Of a stretch of 64,000 bases of DNA, positions 25,801-33,631 are shown one piece after another (position 1 is the stretch's first letter; each line of letters opens with the position of its first letter). The DNA is taken from assembly GCA_963706515.1 (NCBI GenBank), contig CAVPMW010000008.1, positions 62,001-126,000 of the forward strand, written 5' to 3'. Position numbers and translations under genes: made by a program. Origin of the DNA: CAVPMW01 sp963706515 (GTDB taxonomy: Bacteria; Chloroflexota; Anaerolineae; Anaerolineales; UBA4823). The notes under the pieces were generated by a model that did no database searches, was not told where the DNA came from, and worked only from the letters and a program-made list of their open reading frames with translations.

Positions 25801-26377
25801 TTCTCAAATGGAGGCGGAATTGTGTGAAAGTGGTCCCAGGATAGCGAGCCAGTGCTTCATGAAGCGAATCGTAAATCGCGAACGGACCCAGACTGGCTGG
25901 AGGTTTCAGCAATTCCTGTGTAGCTCCTCGCCCTGTCCGTACCAAAACCAGCCTCTGGATGCCAGCAGCTTTACCAGCTTGCAGATCACTGAACGCATCG
26001 CCGATGATGATCGATTTAGCCAGATCGATAGAAAGATCCTCAGCAGCCTGGAGTAGCAGACCTGGCTTTGGTTTTCGACAGTCGCAGTTATCATCCGGAG
26101 CATGGGGGCACAGATAGATTGCATCGATCCGCCCGCCAGCTTCGCGGATGCACCTTACGAATTTAGAGTTGATCTCTTCTGCAGTCTGGAGTGAGATCAG
26201 GCCTCGCCCGACCACAGATTGGTTGGTCACGATGACAATCTTGTACGGCGAGGAAGCAGCCATCACCAGGTCGTTCATGACCTGGGGAAGGAAAACGACA
26301 TCCTCCCAGCTCCGCACGTAGTCCGCGTGGTTTTTGATTACGACGCCATCTCGGTCCAGGAAGAGTGCTGGGATCAT
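25760..26377 (-). CDS. gmhB: HAD phosphatase, D-glycero-D-manno-heptose 1,7-bisphosphate 7-phosphatase-like
   Basis: I start it at the ATG at 26377 because the family begins with FLDRDGVV; an upstream TTG frame adds residues without similarity. Motif I (FLDRDG), motif II (IVTNQS), the Cys/His zinc loop (CPHAPDDNCDCRKPKPG) and motif III/IV (IIGDAFSDLQAGKAAG) are all present, as in GmhB. It removes the 7-phosphate from heptose bisphosphate. The gene is inverted relative to the operon and overlaps gmhA at the 3' ends. A TATAAT lies 7 bp before the ATG and no ribosome site is seen, so a leaderless transcript is possible. Confidence 0.82.
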   Translation of the reverse strand: MIPALFLDRDGVVIKNHADYVRSWEDVVFLPQVMNDLVMAASSPYKIVIVTNQSVVGRGLISLQTAEEINSKFVRCIREAGGRIDAIYLCPHAPDDNCDCRKPKPGLLLQAAEDLSIDLAKSIIIGDAFSDLQAGKAAGIQRLVLVRTGRGATQELLKPPASLGPFAIYDSLHEALARYPGTTFTQFRLHLRINTLHRTDHLLCR

Positions 26378-26502
26378 CGTCGTAATTATAGTCAATCTAT
26401 CCGTAGTGGTTGGGGCAATTAAGCCGCAGCCAGCTCTACCGGAAGCTTCACTCAATAGATCCGAATGTCGGAAGGGCGGAGCATGCCTGGTAATAAAATA
26501 AT

Positions 26503-27252
26503 ATGATCAGCAGTTTACGCCTTTATATTAGCCGCCAGGCGAGCAGCCTCGGGAGATATATTCTCGAGCAGCTCATGTACTTCTTGTTCGGCTGGATCCC
26601 TTCAGCACTGGGCATCGCTATTCGCGGAATGGTTTACCGCGTCATACTGGATATGAAGGGGTGGGCTGCGATTGAAAACGCAGTGCGCTTACGCTTTGCT
26701 GACCATATCCACCTCGCAAACGGCGCCTACCTGGATATGGGAGTATACCTGCACGCCTGCCCGAACGGAATAGATATCGGCGAGAACACTTTAATCATGC
26801 ATGGCGCCGTGCTGCATGTGTATAACTTTCGAGACCTTCCCCATGCTGGGATCAAGATAGGCCGCGACAGCCTGGTGGGGGAGTACACTGTCATTCGCGG
26901 CCAGGGCGGTGTTCATATCGGGGATAGGGTATATACATCACCCTTCACCCAAATCCTGGCAGTCAACCATATCTATTTCGATCCAAACCGCCCATTCATC
27001 GAGCAAGGGATTACTGCGGAAGGCATTACCATCGAGGATGATGTTTGGTTAGGGGCAGGTGCAGTCATCACCGATGGAGTTACGATCGGCAATGGGGCAG
27101 TGGTCGCGGCTGGGGCGGTGGTTACCAAAGACGTTCCAGCCCACGCGGTCGTGGCGGGGGTGCCAGCCAAAATAGTGAAGATAATCGATGGCAGAGACGA
27201 CGGATCCAAGGAGAGGGCAGTTTTTTTCGAGACCTGGGAGGCAAAATTATGA
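26503..27252 (+). CDS. Left-handed beta-helix O-acetyltransferase
   Basis: A 249-residue protein whose middle and C-terminal parts are hexapeptide repeats of the IGxxxx/V type (for example VHIGDRVYTSPF, IEDDVWLGAGAVITDGVTIG). The catalytic His lies in the NHIYF loop, and an end loop AVVAGVPAKIVKII is present, as in WbbJ/maltose-acetyltransferase relatives. The N-terminal 60 residues are hydrophobic and may associate with the membrane. It probably acetylates a sugar of the polymer using acetyl-CoA. It overlaps the next glycosyltransferase start by 4 bp (ATGA). Confidence 0.85.
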   Translation: MISSLRLYISRQASSLGRYILEQLMYFLFGWIPSALGIAIRGMVYRVILDMKGWAAIENAVRLRFADHIHLANGAYLDMGVYLHACPNGIDIGENTLIMHGAVLHVYNFRDLPHAGIKIGRDSLVGEYTVIRGQGGVHIGDRVYTSPFTQILAVNHIYFDPNRPFIEQGITAEGITIEDDVWLGAGAVITDGVTIGNGAVVAAGAVVTKDVPAHAVVAGVPAKIVKIIDGRDDGSKERAVFFETWEAKL

Positions 27253-28043
27253 CCACATTATCCGTCATTATTCCCGCATATAACGAAGAAGGGGGGATCG
27301 AAGAGATTGCCCTGCGAGTCTTAGCTGTGAAGGATGATCTTGCTCAGGTGGGGATCGATCGCCTCGAGTTATTGGTGGTTGATGATGGCTCAAAGGATCG
27401 CACCGCGGAAATCGCAGGTAATATCAACGGCGTACGCCTGATTAGGCACACTACCAACCACGGCTACGGTGGGGCGCTCAAGACAGGATTTTCCAAAGCT
27501 AACGGTGAGCTGATCGGATTCCTGGATGCGGATGGCACATACCCACCGGAATACTTCCCCCAGCTGTGTCAGGCTGCGCTGAACGGCTCGGATCTGGTGA
27601 TTGGCTCACGTATGGCGGGTGAGGCGAGTCAGATGCCGTTGACGCGCAGGGTAGGAAACCTGTTTTTTGCCTCGCTCCTGACGATAATCGGCCGGCAGCA
27701 TGTCACGGACAGCGCCAGCGGGATGCGTGTATTCAAGCGTGAAATCCTTGAACGCATCTACCCGCTCCCAGACGGTCTCAACCTTACGCCGGTAATGAGC
27801 ACGCGCGCTATCCATGAAGGCATCAAGATGACCGAAATCCCGATCCCATACAGTGAACGCGTCGGGCGGTCTAAGCTGAGCGTTTTCCATGATGGGCGCA
27901 TCTTCCTGGAGTCTATGGTCTGGACCGTCTTAACCTACAACCCTGTGCGGATTTTTGGTCTGATCGGTCTGGCAGGAGTTGCCGCTGCTTTGCTGATCAT
28001 GCTTGGGCTGGTGATTGCCCGGCTAACTGGGTTACCCACCTGA
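27249..28043 (+). CDS. Family 2 glycosyltransferase, N-terminal part of a frame-broken gene
   Basis: ATG at 27249 overlaps the previous stop (ATGA). The GT2 catalytic domain is complete: LSVIIPAYNEEGG, VVDDGSKD, FLDADGTY (metal site) and IGSRMAGE. Dolichyl-phosphate-mannose-synthase-like members of this kind usually carry C-terminal membrane helices. Here the frame ends during the first helix, and the rest is found at once in another frame (28049-28465). Adding one G to the run at about 28029-28031 restores a continuous protein (TGVTHLSPVAV). It likely adds a sugar to the lipid carrier. Confidence 0.85.
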   Translation: MTTLSVIIPAYNEEGGIEEIALRVLAVKDDLAQVGIDRLELLVVDDGSKDRTAEIAGNINGVRLIRHTTNHGYGGALKTGFSKANGELIGFLDADGTYPPEYFPQLCQAALNGSDLVIGSRMAGEASQMPLTRRVGNLFFASLLTIIGRQHVTDSASGMRVFKREILERIYPLPDGLNLTPVMSTRAIHEGIKMTEIPIPYSERVGRSKLSVFHDGRIFLESMVWTVLTYNPVRIFGLIGLAGVAAALLIMLGLVIARLTGLPT

Positions 28044-28048
28044 GCCCG

Positions 28049-28465
28049 GTGGCTGTCGCGGCTGTTTTCTGGATGCTGGTCTCGGCAGTAGCGGGCATCA
28101 GTATATTTGCCCTTGGTGCAACATTCAATTACCTGGTATCGTTGTTTTACCACCAGCCTATACAGCAAGGTTTGTTCGGAAAGCCGATCTTCCAGCCATC
28201 GTTAGACCATTATTTTGGCTGGTTCGGACTGGTTGCCCTGGGGTTCGGTCTATTGCTGGGAGTATTCAGCGTTATACTTGGCCTGAGCGGATGGGATATT
28301 GCACGCTTGTGGCTCTATCTTTTGGGCAGTGCAATGCTCATCCTGGTCGGCGTCCAGTTAATCCTTTATTGGATCCTGATGCGTGCTCTGGAAGAATTGA
28401 GCCAACGTGAGCTTCTCGTCCAAAAGGATTTAAATTCGGGATATGCAGTAAGTGATGCACTTTAG
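28049..28465 (+). CDS. C-terminal membrane part of the preceding glycosyltransferase (frame-broken)
   Basis: A 138-residue frame with membrane helices and a loop ending FGWFGLVALG, typical of the C-terminal region of polyprenyl-type GT2 enzymes. It follows directly on the fragment at 27249-28043, so it is not an independent gene. The GTG used as a start is only a codon inside the original frame. Joined, the protein has about 400 residues, the normal family size. Confidence 0.7.
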   Translation: MAVAAVFWMLVSAVAGISIFALGATFNYLVSLFYHQPIQQGLFGKPIFQPSLDHYFGWFGLVALGFGLLLGVFSVILGLSGWDIARLWLYLLGSAMLILVGVQLILYWILMRALEELSQRELLVQKDLNSGYAVSDAL

Positions 28466-28513
28466 TGAAGCATTTTAATGTACTTTGTATCTATCCGAAA
28501 ATGGATGGGAGAA

Positions 28514-28560
28514 CCGATTTTGTAGTGTGTGCGGCGAAGCCGCACACACTACAAAATCGG
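28514..28560. repeat. Perfect 22-bp hairpin with GAA loop
   Basis: Arms 28514-28535 and 28539-28560 are exactly complementary with a 3-nt loop. The hairpin stands alone in the gap between the glycosyltransferase and the radical SAM gene. There is no U-run outside the stem, so it is not a standard terminator. It could be a REP-like or miniature mobile element, an mRNA-stabilising structure, or a protein site. No second copy was noticed in the window. Confidence 0.75.
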
Positions 28561-28623
28561 AACCCCTCGTATATTCGGACAGGTTCTTATTCTTGTTGGT
28601 AATTGAAGTTTGGAGATTACGAG

Positions 28624-29337
28624 ATGACAACTGAGAAAATTCAAATACAGGATAATCTGGGTTCTCGCCGGATTCCGAAGCTGAGAATGTCTAATTTCCC
28701 GAACGCAGATGACATCGTCCGGGACGTTGTAATCAGCACGCCGCGCAATGCCGAGGCGGTAGATATTATGCTGGTAAACCCGCCTACACCCGATGGGGGT
28801 TATTGGATCCGCACCCAACACCGGGTAGGCCGGCGCACGCGCGAAAACATGGTCTGGCCTCAGGTATCTCTGGTTCAGATGGCGGCTCTGCTGCACCCAA
28901 CCTATAAGGTAAAAGTGGTGGACTGCAATGCAGAACGCATGGGTTGGCCCGAATTTACGCGGCTGCTGGACCATTACCAGCCGACCTATTACCTTACCCA
29001 GCTCACTGCGCCGACGCTGGAGAATGACATGTATGGTTGTTTCCTGGCGCACGCTCGCGGCGCGAAGACGATCGCATTTGGGACTCACGTTACTCCCATC
29101 CCACGTGAATCAATGCGCCCCTACCCCAGCCTGGATTTTGTGCTGGTAGGCGAGCCTGACCTGACGATCCGCGACCTCCTGGATCATCTGGAGGGCAAAA
29201 TTGACCAACGCCCAGCCAATATCGAGAAGATATTTGCAGAGCACGACCCTACCTACCGGCCTTCCTGCGCGAGGATGGGAGCGTGGATCTGGCTGGAATT
29301 AAAGGGCTTGCCTGGCGGCGCGAAGACGAAATCGTAA
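28624..29337 (+). CDS. B12-binding N-terminal part of a radical SAM protein (frame-broken)
   Basis: The ATG at 28624 has GGAG 8 bp upstream and is preferred over a TTG at 28603. Residues about 45-190 form a cobalamin-binding-like Rossmann domain (IMLVNPPTPDGGY, PQVSLVQMAALL, FGTHVTPIP, VGEPDLTIRDLL). The DxHxxG cobalamin motif is not intact, as in many family members. The natural frame leaves this reading frame at about 29258 (CCGGCC; one extra G restores it). The radical SAM domain continues in the frame 29283-30320. The true N-part ends near HDPTYRP; the last 30 residues written here are out of frame. Confidence 0.8.
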   Translation: MTTEKIQIQDNLGSRRIPKLRMSNFPNADDIVRDVVISTPRNAEAVDIMLVNPPTPDGGYWIRTQHRVGRRTRENMVWPQVSLVQMAALLHPTYKVKVVDCNAERMGWPEFTRLLDHYQPTYYLTQLTAPTLENDMYGCFLAHARGAKTIAFGTHVTPIPRESMRPYPSLDFVLVGEPDLTIRDLLDHLEGKIDQRPANIEKIFAEHDPTYRPSCARMGAWIWLELKGLPGGAKTKS

Positions 29338-30320
29338 TCAATATGCCCAGGCCGTTCATTAAGGATCTCAACGATTTACCGATCCCGATGCACGAGCTGC
29401 TGCCCTTGCAGAAGTACCGCATGCCCATGATCAAAGGGCCGTTCACCTTTATCGTTACTTCACGGGGATGTCCGGCGGGTTGTACCTACTGCATTAAACA
29501 CGTTAGCTACCAGTTCTCCACCCGTTTGCGTTCGCCGGAGCTGATCATGCAAGAGCTCTGGCAGTTGAAAGAGCTCGGGATTAACAATATCCATATGTAT
29601 TCTGACCTGTTTACGGTTAACCGCGACCAGGTGATGGAGCTTTGCCAGCGAATGATCGATGAGAAGATCAACATCCGCTGGACCTCGAACAGCCGGGTGG
29701 ACTATGTTGATGAAGAGATGCTCAAGATGATGAGCAAGGCAGGCAACTGGCTGATCTCCTGGGGGATTGAAAGTGGGAATGAGCAGATCCTCAAGCACGC
29801 CCATAAAGGAGCTTATCCGGAAACTGCCAAACGCTCCTTAGCCTGGGCGCACAATGCCGGGATTAAGAATTGGGGTTACTTCATCATCGGATTGCCTGGT
29901 GAGACGGAAACAACCATCCGCCAGACGATCGAATTTGCAAAGAAGCTGCCTTTGGATATCGCCTTGTTCCACGTCGCTGCACCCTATCCCGGTACGCCAT
30001 TCTTCTTCGAAGTGGTGGAGAACGGCTGGTTCCGCCCGGGCACACGGTGGGAGCAGGTGGATATGGATAAAGGCACCGTGCTGGATTATCCTGATCTGCC
30101 GGCAGAACGCTTGCTCTTCTGGCAGAAACGCGCCTTCCGGGAATGGGCATTCCGACCGGGTCCCATGCTCACTTATCTCAAGATGCTTTTCTCTGACTGG
30201 TCGACTGTACGCTCGGCGCTGAGTGTCGGGATACAGCACTTGAGCTGGGCTTCTTCTGAGTCCGAAGTGCCGGTCACTGGCGAGCTGGTGAGCAACCTGG
30301 GAATCAGGTCAGGTGAGTGA
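29283..30320 (+). CDS. Radical SAM domain of the B12-type enzyme (frame-broken C-terminal part)
   Basis: It carries the Fe-S cluster motif C-x3-C-x2-C in SRGCPAGCTYC, followed by the SAM-barrel pattern (WGIESGNEQILKHAHKG, YFIIGLPGETE). It joins the fragment at 28624 in one protein of about 565 residues. B12-dependent radical SAM enzymes of this class often methylate or rearrange unactivated carbons. Within a polysaccharide locus the substrate may be a sugar or lipid carrier, but this is inference. The stop overlaps the GTG start of the ligase gene (GTGA). Confidence 0.85.
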   Translation: MDLAGIKGLAWRREDEIVINMPRPFIKDLNDLPIPMHELLPLQKYRMPMIKGPFTFIVTSRGCPAGCTYCIKHVSYQFSTRLRSPELIMQELWQLKELGINNIHMYSDLFTVNRDQVMELCQRMIDEKINIRWTSNSRVDYVDEEMLKMMSKAGNWLISWGIESGNEQILKHAHKGAYPETAKRSLAWAHNAGIKNWGYFIIGLPGETETTIRQTIEFAKKLPLDIALFHVAAPYPGTPFFFEVVENGWFRPGTRWEQVDMDKGTVLDYPDLPAERLLFWQKRAFREWAFRPGPMLTYLKMLFSDWSTVRSALSVGIQHLSWASSESEVPVTGELVSNLGIRSGE

Positions 30321-31057
30321 TCGCTGAAAATACCTCCCGCCTTCGGTACGTTGTAAACTTACCCCAATTTGCCCTGCTCGATCTCGGCCTGGTATTGTTC
30401 AGTGGGGTGATGTGGTACCTCAAGCCGGAGTTGGGGGCATGGCTGTTGATCATCCCGTTGCTCCCCTGGATCATCCGCATGCTGGCAGGGCGCTTCCCAT
30501 TCAAGAGAACTTACTTCGATCTCCTGCTGTTGGCTTTCTTGCTGAGCGCCGGGGTAGGATTATGGGCAGCTTATAACCCTCAGGCAGCACAGGCAAAATT
30601 CTGGCAGATCGCCGCCTCGATTCTGCTGTTTTATGCCCTGGCAGGTCAGCCGAAGGCGAATTTGTGGATCGTTTGCGGGATTTTCAGCGGGCTGGCGGCG
30701 CTAATCTCGATTTACTTTCTCCTTTCGTACGATTTCGGCGCTCAGCCTGCCGATATCGCCCTCTTGGACCGGCTCGCCCGGACTTGGTCATCCTTCAGGC
30801 CTGGGCTGCCTCCCCTTGAATTGAATGCGAATATGTACGGGGGAATCATCGCAGTCCTCTTTCCGTTCACCATTGCCTTCGGACTTCTGGCGCATAAAAG
30901 GAAGAACCAGGGAATGGTCCTCCTGGCTGTAGTGTTTGGCAGTCATCGCGCTGGCTGGGCTTTTGTTGACCAGCTCGCGCGGTGCGTGGGCTGCGTTGGC
31001 AGTGGGGATTGCTCTGTGGCTGCTCTGGGAAATGAGCCGCGGGCTATCAGGAGGTAG
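30317..31057 (+). CDS. O-antigen-ligase/polymerase-like membrane protein, N-terminal part (frame-broken)
   Basis: GTG start overlapping the previous stop. Six or so membrane helices are visible in the first 210 residues. The frame loses sense after LLAVVFG at about 30937, because removing one T from the TTT run at 30935-30937 continues it smoothly into the frame at 30936-32177. The family (Wzy/WaaL) polymerises or ligates undecaprenyl-linked glycans on the outer face of the membrane. Confidence 0.75.
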   Translation: MIAENTSRLRYVVNLPQFALLDLGLVLFSGVMWYLKPELGAWLLIIPLLPWIIRMLAGRFPFKRTYFDLLLLAFLLSAGVGLWAAYNPQAAQAKFWQIAASILLFYALAGQPKANLWIVCGIFSGLAALISIYFLLSYDFGAQPADIALLDRLARTWSSFRPGLPPLELNANMYGGIIAVLFPFTIAFGLLAHKRKNQGMVLLAVVFGSHRAGWAFVDQLARCVGCVGSGDCSVAALGNEPRAIRR

Positions 31058-32177
31058 CTTGCGGCGCCGTAGGATCCTGTTCGCGGCAATCTTCCTGGTC
31101 GGCCTTGTTGGTGTGACCTTCCTGGTCGCTGCAAATCCAGAGCTGTTGGTTGCCTGGGCGGATAAGGTGCCTGGTATGAACGACGCCGGCAGCCGCCTGG
31201 AGCTCGCTCGAAATTCCATATCCATCGTCCAGGATTTTCCCTTTACCGGCGGGGGATTGGCCTCTTTCGCCGGGCTGTATTCTCGTTACGTTCTGCTGAT
31301 CCCCAATTTATTATTTGAATACAGCCACAACCTGTACCTCGATCTGGCGTTGGAGCAAGGTTTGCTTGGCTTAGTGCTTGTGCTGGTCTTATTTGCAGGC
31401 AGCCTTGTGCTGATAACCACCCGTAATGTAGATCCGATCATTCGCTGGGCGATCCTCTCGGGAATGGTCGTTTTCGCCCTGCACGGCTTGCTCGACGATG
31501 CGTTGTATGGTGTGCGCGGGACAGCCCTGCTGTTTTTTATACCGGGAATGAGCTTCGCCGCAATCCAGGTAGGAGGCGAATCCTCAACGAAACTGCCTCT
31601 CAGAGTGAAAACATTCTGGGGCGAGTTGGCTCTGGTCCTCGCTCCGGTCGGCGGAATCTTGCTATTCTTCCTGGTGAGCGGCAATGGGGCAAGCGCCTGG
31701 TTTGCTAACCTGGGGGCGGTCGGAGTTGCCCAGGTTGAGCTGTCAGAGTATCCCCACGGAGTCCGCAACCCGGGTAAAGAAATTCTTGCAGATTTGCCTG
31801 CAGTCTCAGAACTCGATCGGGCTATTGCGTTAAACCCAAACGAGCGGTCAGCCCAACAGCGCCTGGGACTGATCGCCCTGGATAAACAAGATTTTCCGGA
31901 GGCGATCTCTCACCTGGAAATTGCCTATCAGGCTGATCCGGGCAACCGGAACGTGCGCAAAGCGTTAGGCTACGCTTATGGTTGGTCGGGAGATCCGCAG
32001 AAAGCTCTGCTCCTGCTCGCTGGGCTGCCCGAAGCACCTAAAGAGATGAAGGAATATTATTTCTGGTGGCAGGCAGAAGGTCGTGGAGATTTAGCCCAGG
32101 CTTCCGCGACGTTGGCAAAAGCATTAAATTCGCAAAGATCTGGCGCTACCGCTGGGGGGCAGACGAAAAAACCATGA
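30936..32177 (+). CDS. O-antigen-ligase-like protein with C-terminal TPR region (frame-broken second part)
   Basis: Continues the fragment at 30317. It has further membrane helices, the large extracytoplasmic loop with the WaaL/Wzy-type pattern (GMNDAGSRLELARNS, GGGLASFAGLYS, EYSHNLYLDLALEQG), then more helices to about residue 255. The last 130 residues contain TPR-like pairs (NERSAQQRLGLIAL, FPEAISHLEIAYQADPG). Such a ligase-TPR fusion places a protein-binding domain next to the polymerising site. Joined length is about 620 residues. The TTG start is only an in-frame codon. The 3' end overlaps the next gene (ATGA). Confidence 0.8.
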   Translation: MAVIALAGLLLTSSRGAWAALAVGIALWLLWEMSRGLSGGSLRRRRILFAAIFLVGLVGVTFLVAANPELLVAWADKVPGMNDAGSRLELARNSISIVQDFPFTGGGLASFAGLYSRYVLLIPNLLFEYSHNLYLDLALEQGLLGLVLVLVLFAGSLVLITTRNVDPIIRWAILSGMVVFALHGLLDDALYGVRGTALLFFIPGMSFAAIQVGGESSTKLPLRVKTFWGELALVLAPVGGILLFFLVSGNGASAWFANLGAVGVAQVELSEYPHGVRNPGKEILADLPAVSELDRAIALNPNERSAQQRLGLIALDKQDFPEAISHLEIAYQADPGNRNVRKALGYAYGWSGDPQKALLLLAGLPEAPKEMKEYYFWWQAEGRGDLAQASATLAKALNSQRSGATAGGQTKKP

Positions 32178-33631
32178 ATCTATCCAAAAAAAAGCTAATT
32201 ATTATCACAATCTCTTTCTCGCTCGGAGTAATTGCTCTAATTATGACCCTTCGCGCTCCGGCGAAAGTCTCTGCTCAAGCTGCCCAACCCACAGCTCAGC
32301 CCACACCTCAAGCTACCGTTCAATCAACAGCACTAGCTCCAGCAGGGAGCTGGAGCACTCCATACAATCTGTCTCGATCGGGCGGAACGAGCAATCCGGC
32401 GCTGGTGATCGACTCGAATGGTTTGGTTCACGCGATCTGGCTCGATGCCTATATAGGCTACGTCTATTCGCAGTGGGATGGCACTCAGTGGAGCGAACCG
32501 ACGGCGGTTAATTTTCCATTCAATGCTGATACGTCGCAATCAAACCTTGCTACAGCTCCCCTTCCCACTCTTGTCGCCGATAATTCCGGAAATGTCCATG
32601 CATTCTGGGTCGGCAAACGCGGGGCGTTGGATTACAGTAAGGTCTCGGGGAGTAAATTTGGCAATTATGCTTCTTGGATCCAACCGAAGATATTGAGTGA
32701 TTCGGCGACTAAGATTAGTGCAGTCGTGGATAGCCAGGACGGGATCCACTTAGCTTATATTCGATCTGAAACATCCGATAAGGGCGTTCCAGGGGTATAT
32801 TATCGTAAATCCATCAATGGAGGCGGGGATTGGTCTGGCAATATCCCCTTATATGTCTCCCCTTATTTTCGCGGGCTTACCGATGATGATTCGAATGTCA
32901 GCATTTCTACAACCCATACCGACCAGGGTGAGGTGATTTATGTCAGCTGGGATAACCCAGGGCTGAAACGGATATTCTTTACGCGTTCAGACGATCGCGG
33001 TGTAAATTGGACCTTACCAAATGAGGTAGATAACCCATCTTCCACCCTCGGAACGGATACCCCATTCGATATCCTACTTCAACCAGATGGCGACCAGGTT
33101 CTGGCGGTCTGGAAATCCGGCGAACCTGGAGTAAGCTGCGTTCAGGTGTACAAAACCTCCGATGACCGGGGTATTACCTGGAGCGACCGGGCAGAAATGC
33201 TCGCAGAGATTAGCGGATGTCCCCAATCGAACCAGTTCATTCCTGGACCGGATGGTAATCCAATCCTGATTACTTCCATCCAGGATCAGGTTTACTTGCT
33301 CAGCTGGAACGGTAAAGAGTGGAGTGATGCTCAACCCCAACCCGAATTGAATGGGTTCGAAAACCCAGACACCCTGGGGACCATCCAGTTCCGTTGTCGA
33401 AAGCCGGCGATGTCAGCGGAGAACTTACTTTACGTGATTGGCTGTGAACAAGGTGGCGGTGCCGATACCTGGGTACTTTCAAAACCGATTACCTCAGTGG
33501 ATAATTGGTTTCCGACGGCTGTATCCTGGGAGGGTCCTGAGCAGATCATCACTCAAACCGTGGTTGCCCAGTCGCCCGTCTTGATAAGTGATCCGCAGGG
33601 TATTACCCATGCATTATGGACTCAAGGCTGA
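32174..33631 (+). CDS. Secreted Asp-box (sialidase-like) protein, N-terminal part (frame-broken)
   Basis: ATG at 32174 overlaps the ligase stop. A signal anchor (about residues 8-26) and a Gln/Thr/Pro linker precede beta-propeller repeats. Degenerate Asp boxes (S-x-D-x-G-x-x-W) are seen in RSDDRGVNWT and TSDDRGITWS. The frame stops at LWTQG. Removing one G from the pair at 33626-33627 continues into the frame 33588-34808. Propellers with Asp boxes are found in sialidases and in sugar-binding or cell-surface proteins. No catalytic Arg triad can be confirmed. Confidence 0.75.
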   Translation: MNLSKKKLIIITISFSLGVIALIMTLRAPAKVSAQAAQPTAQPTPQATVQSTALAPAGSWSTPYNLSRSGGTSNPALVIDSNGLVHAIWLDAYIGYVYSQWDGTQWSEPTAVNFPFNADTSQSNLATAPLPTLVADNSGNVHAFWVGKRGALDYSKVSGSKFGNYASWIQPKILSDSATKISAVVDSQDGIHLAYIRSETSDKGVPGVYYRKSINGGGDWSGNIPLYVSPYFRGLTDDDSNVSISTTHTDQGEVIYVSWDNPGLKRIFFTRSDDRGVNWTLPNEVDNPSSTLGTDTPFDILLQPDGDQVLAVWKSGEPGVSCVQVYKTSDDRGITWSDRAEMLAEISGCPQSNQFIPGPDGNPILITSIQDQVYLLSWNGKEWSDAQPQPELNGFENPDTLGTIQFRCRKPAMSAENLLYVIGCEQGGGADTWVLSKPITSVDNWFPTAVSWEGPEQIITQTVVAQSPVLISDPQGITHALWTQG

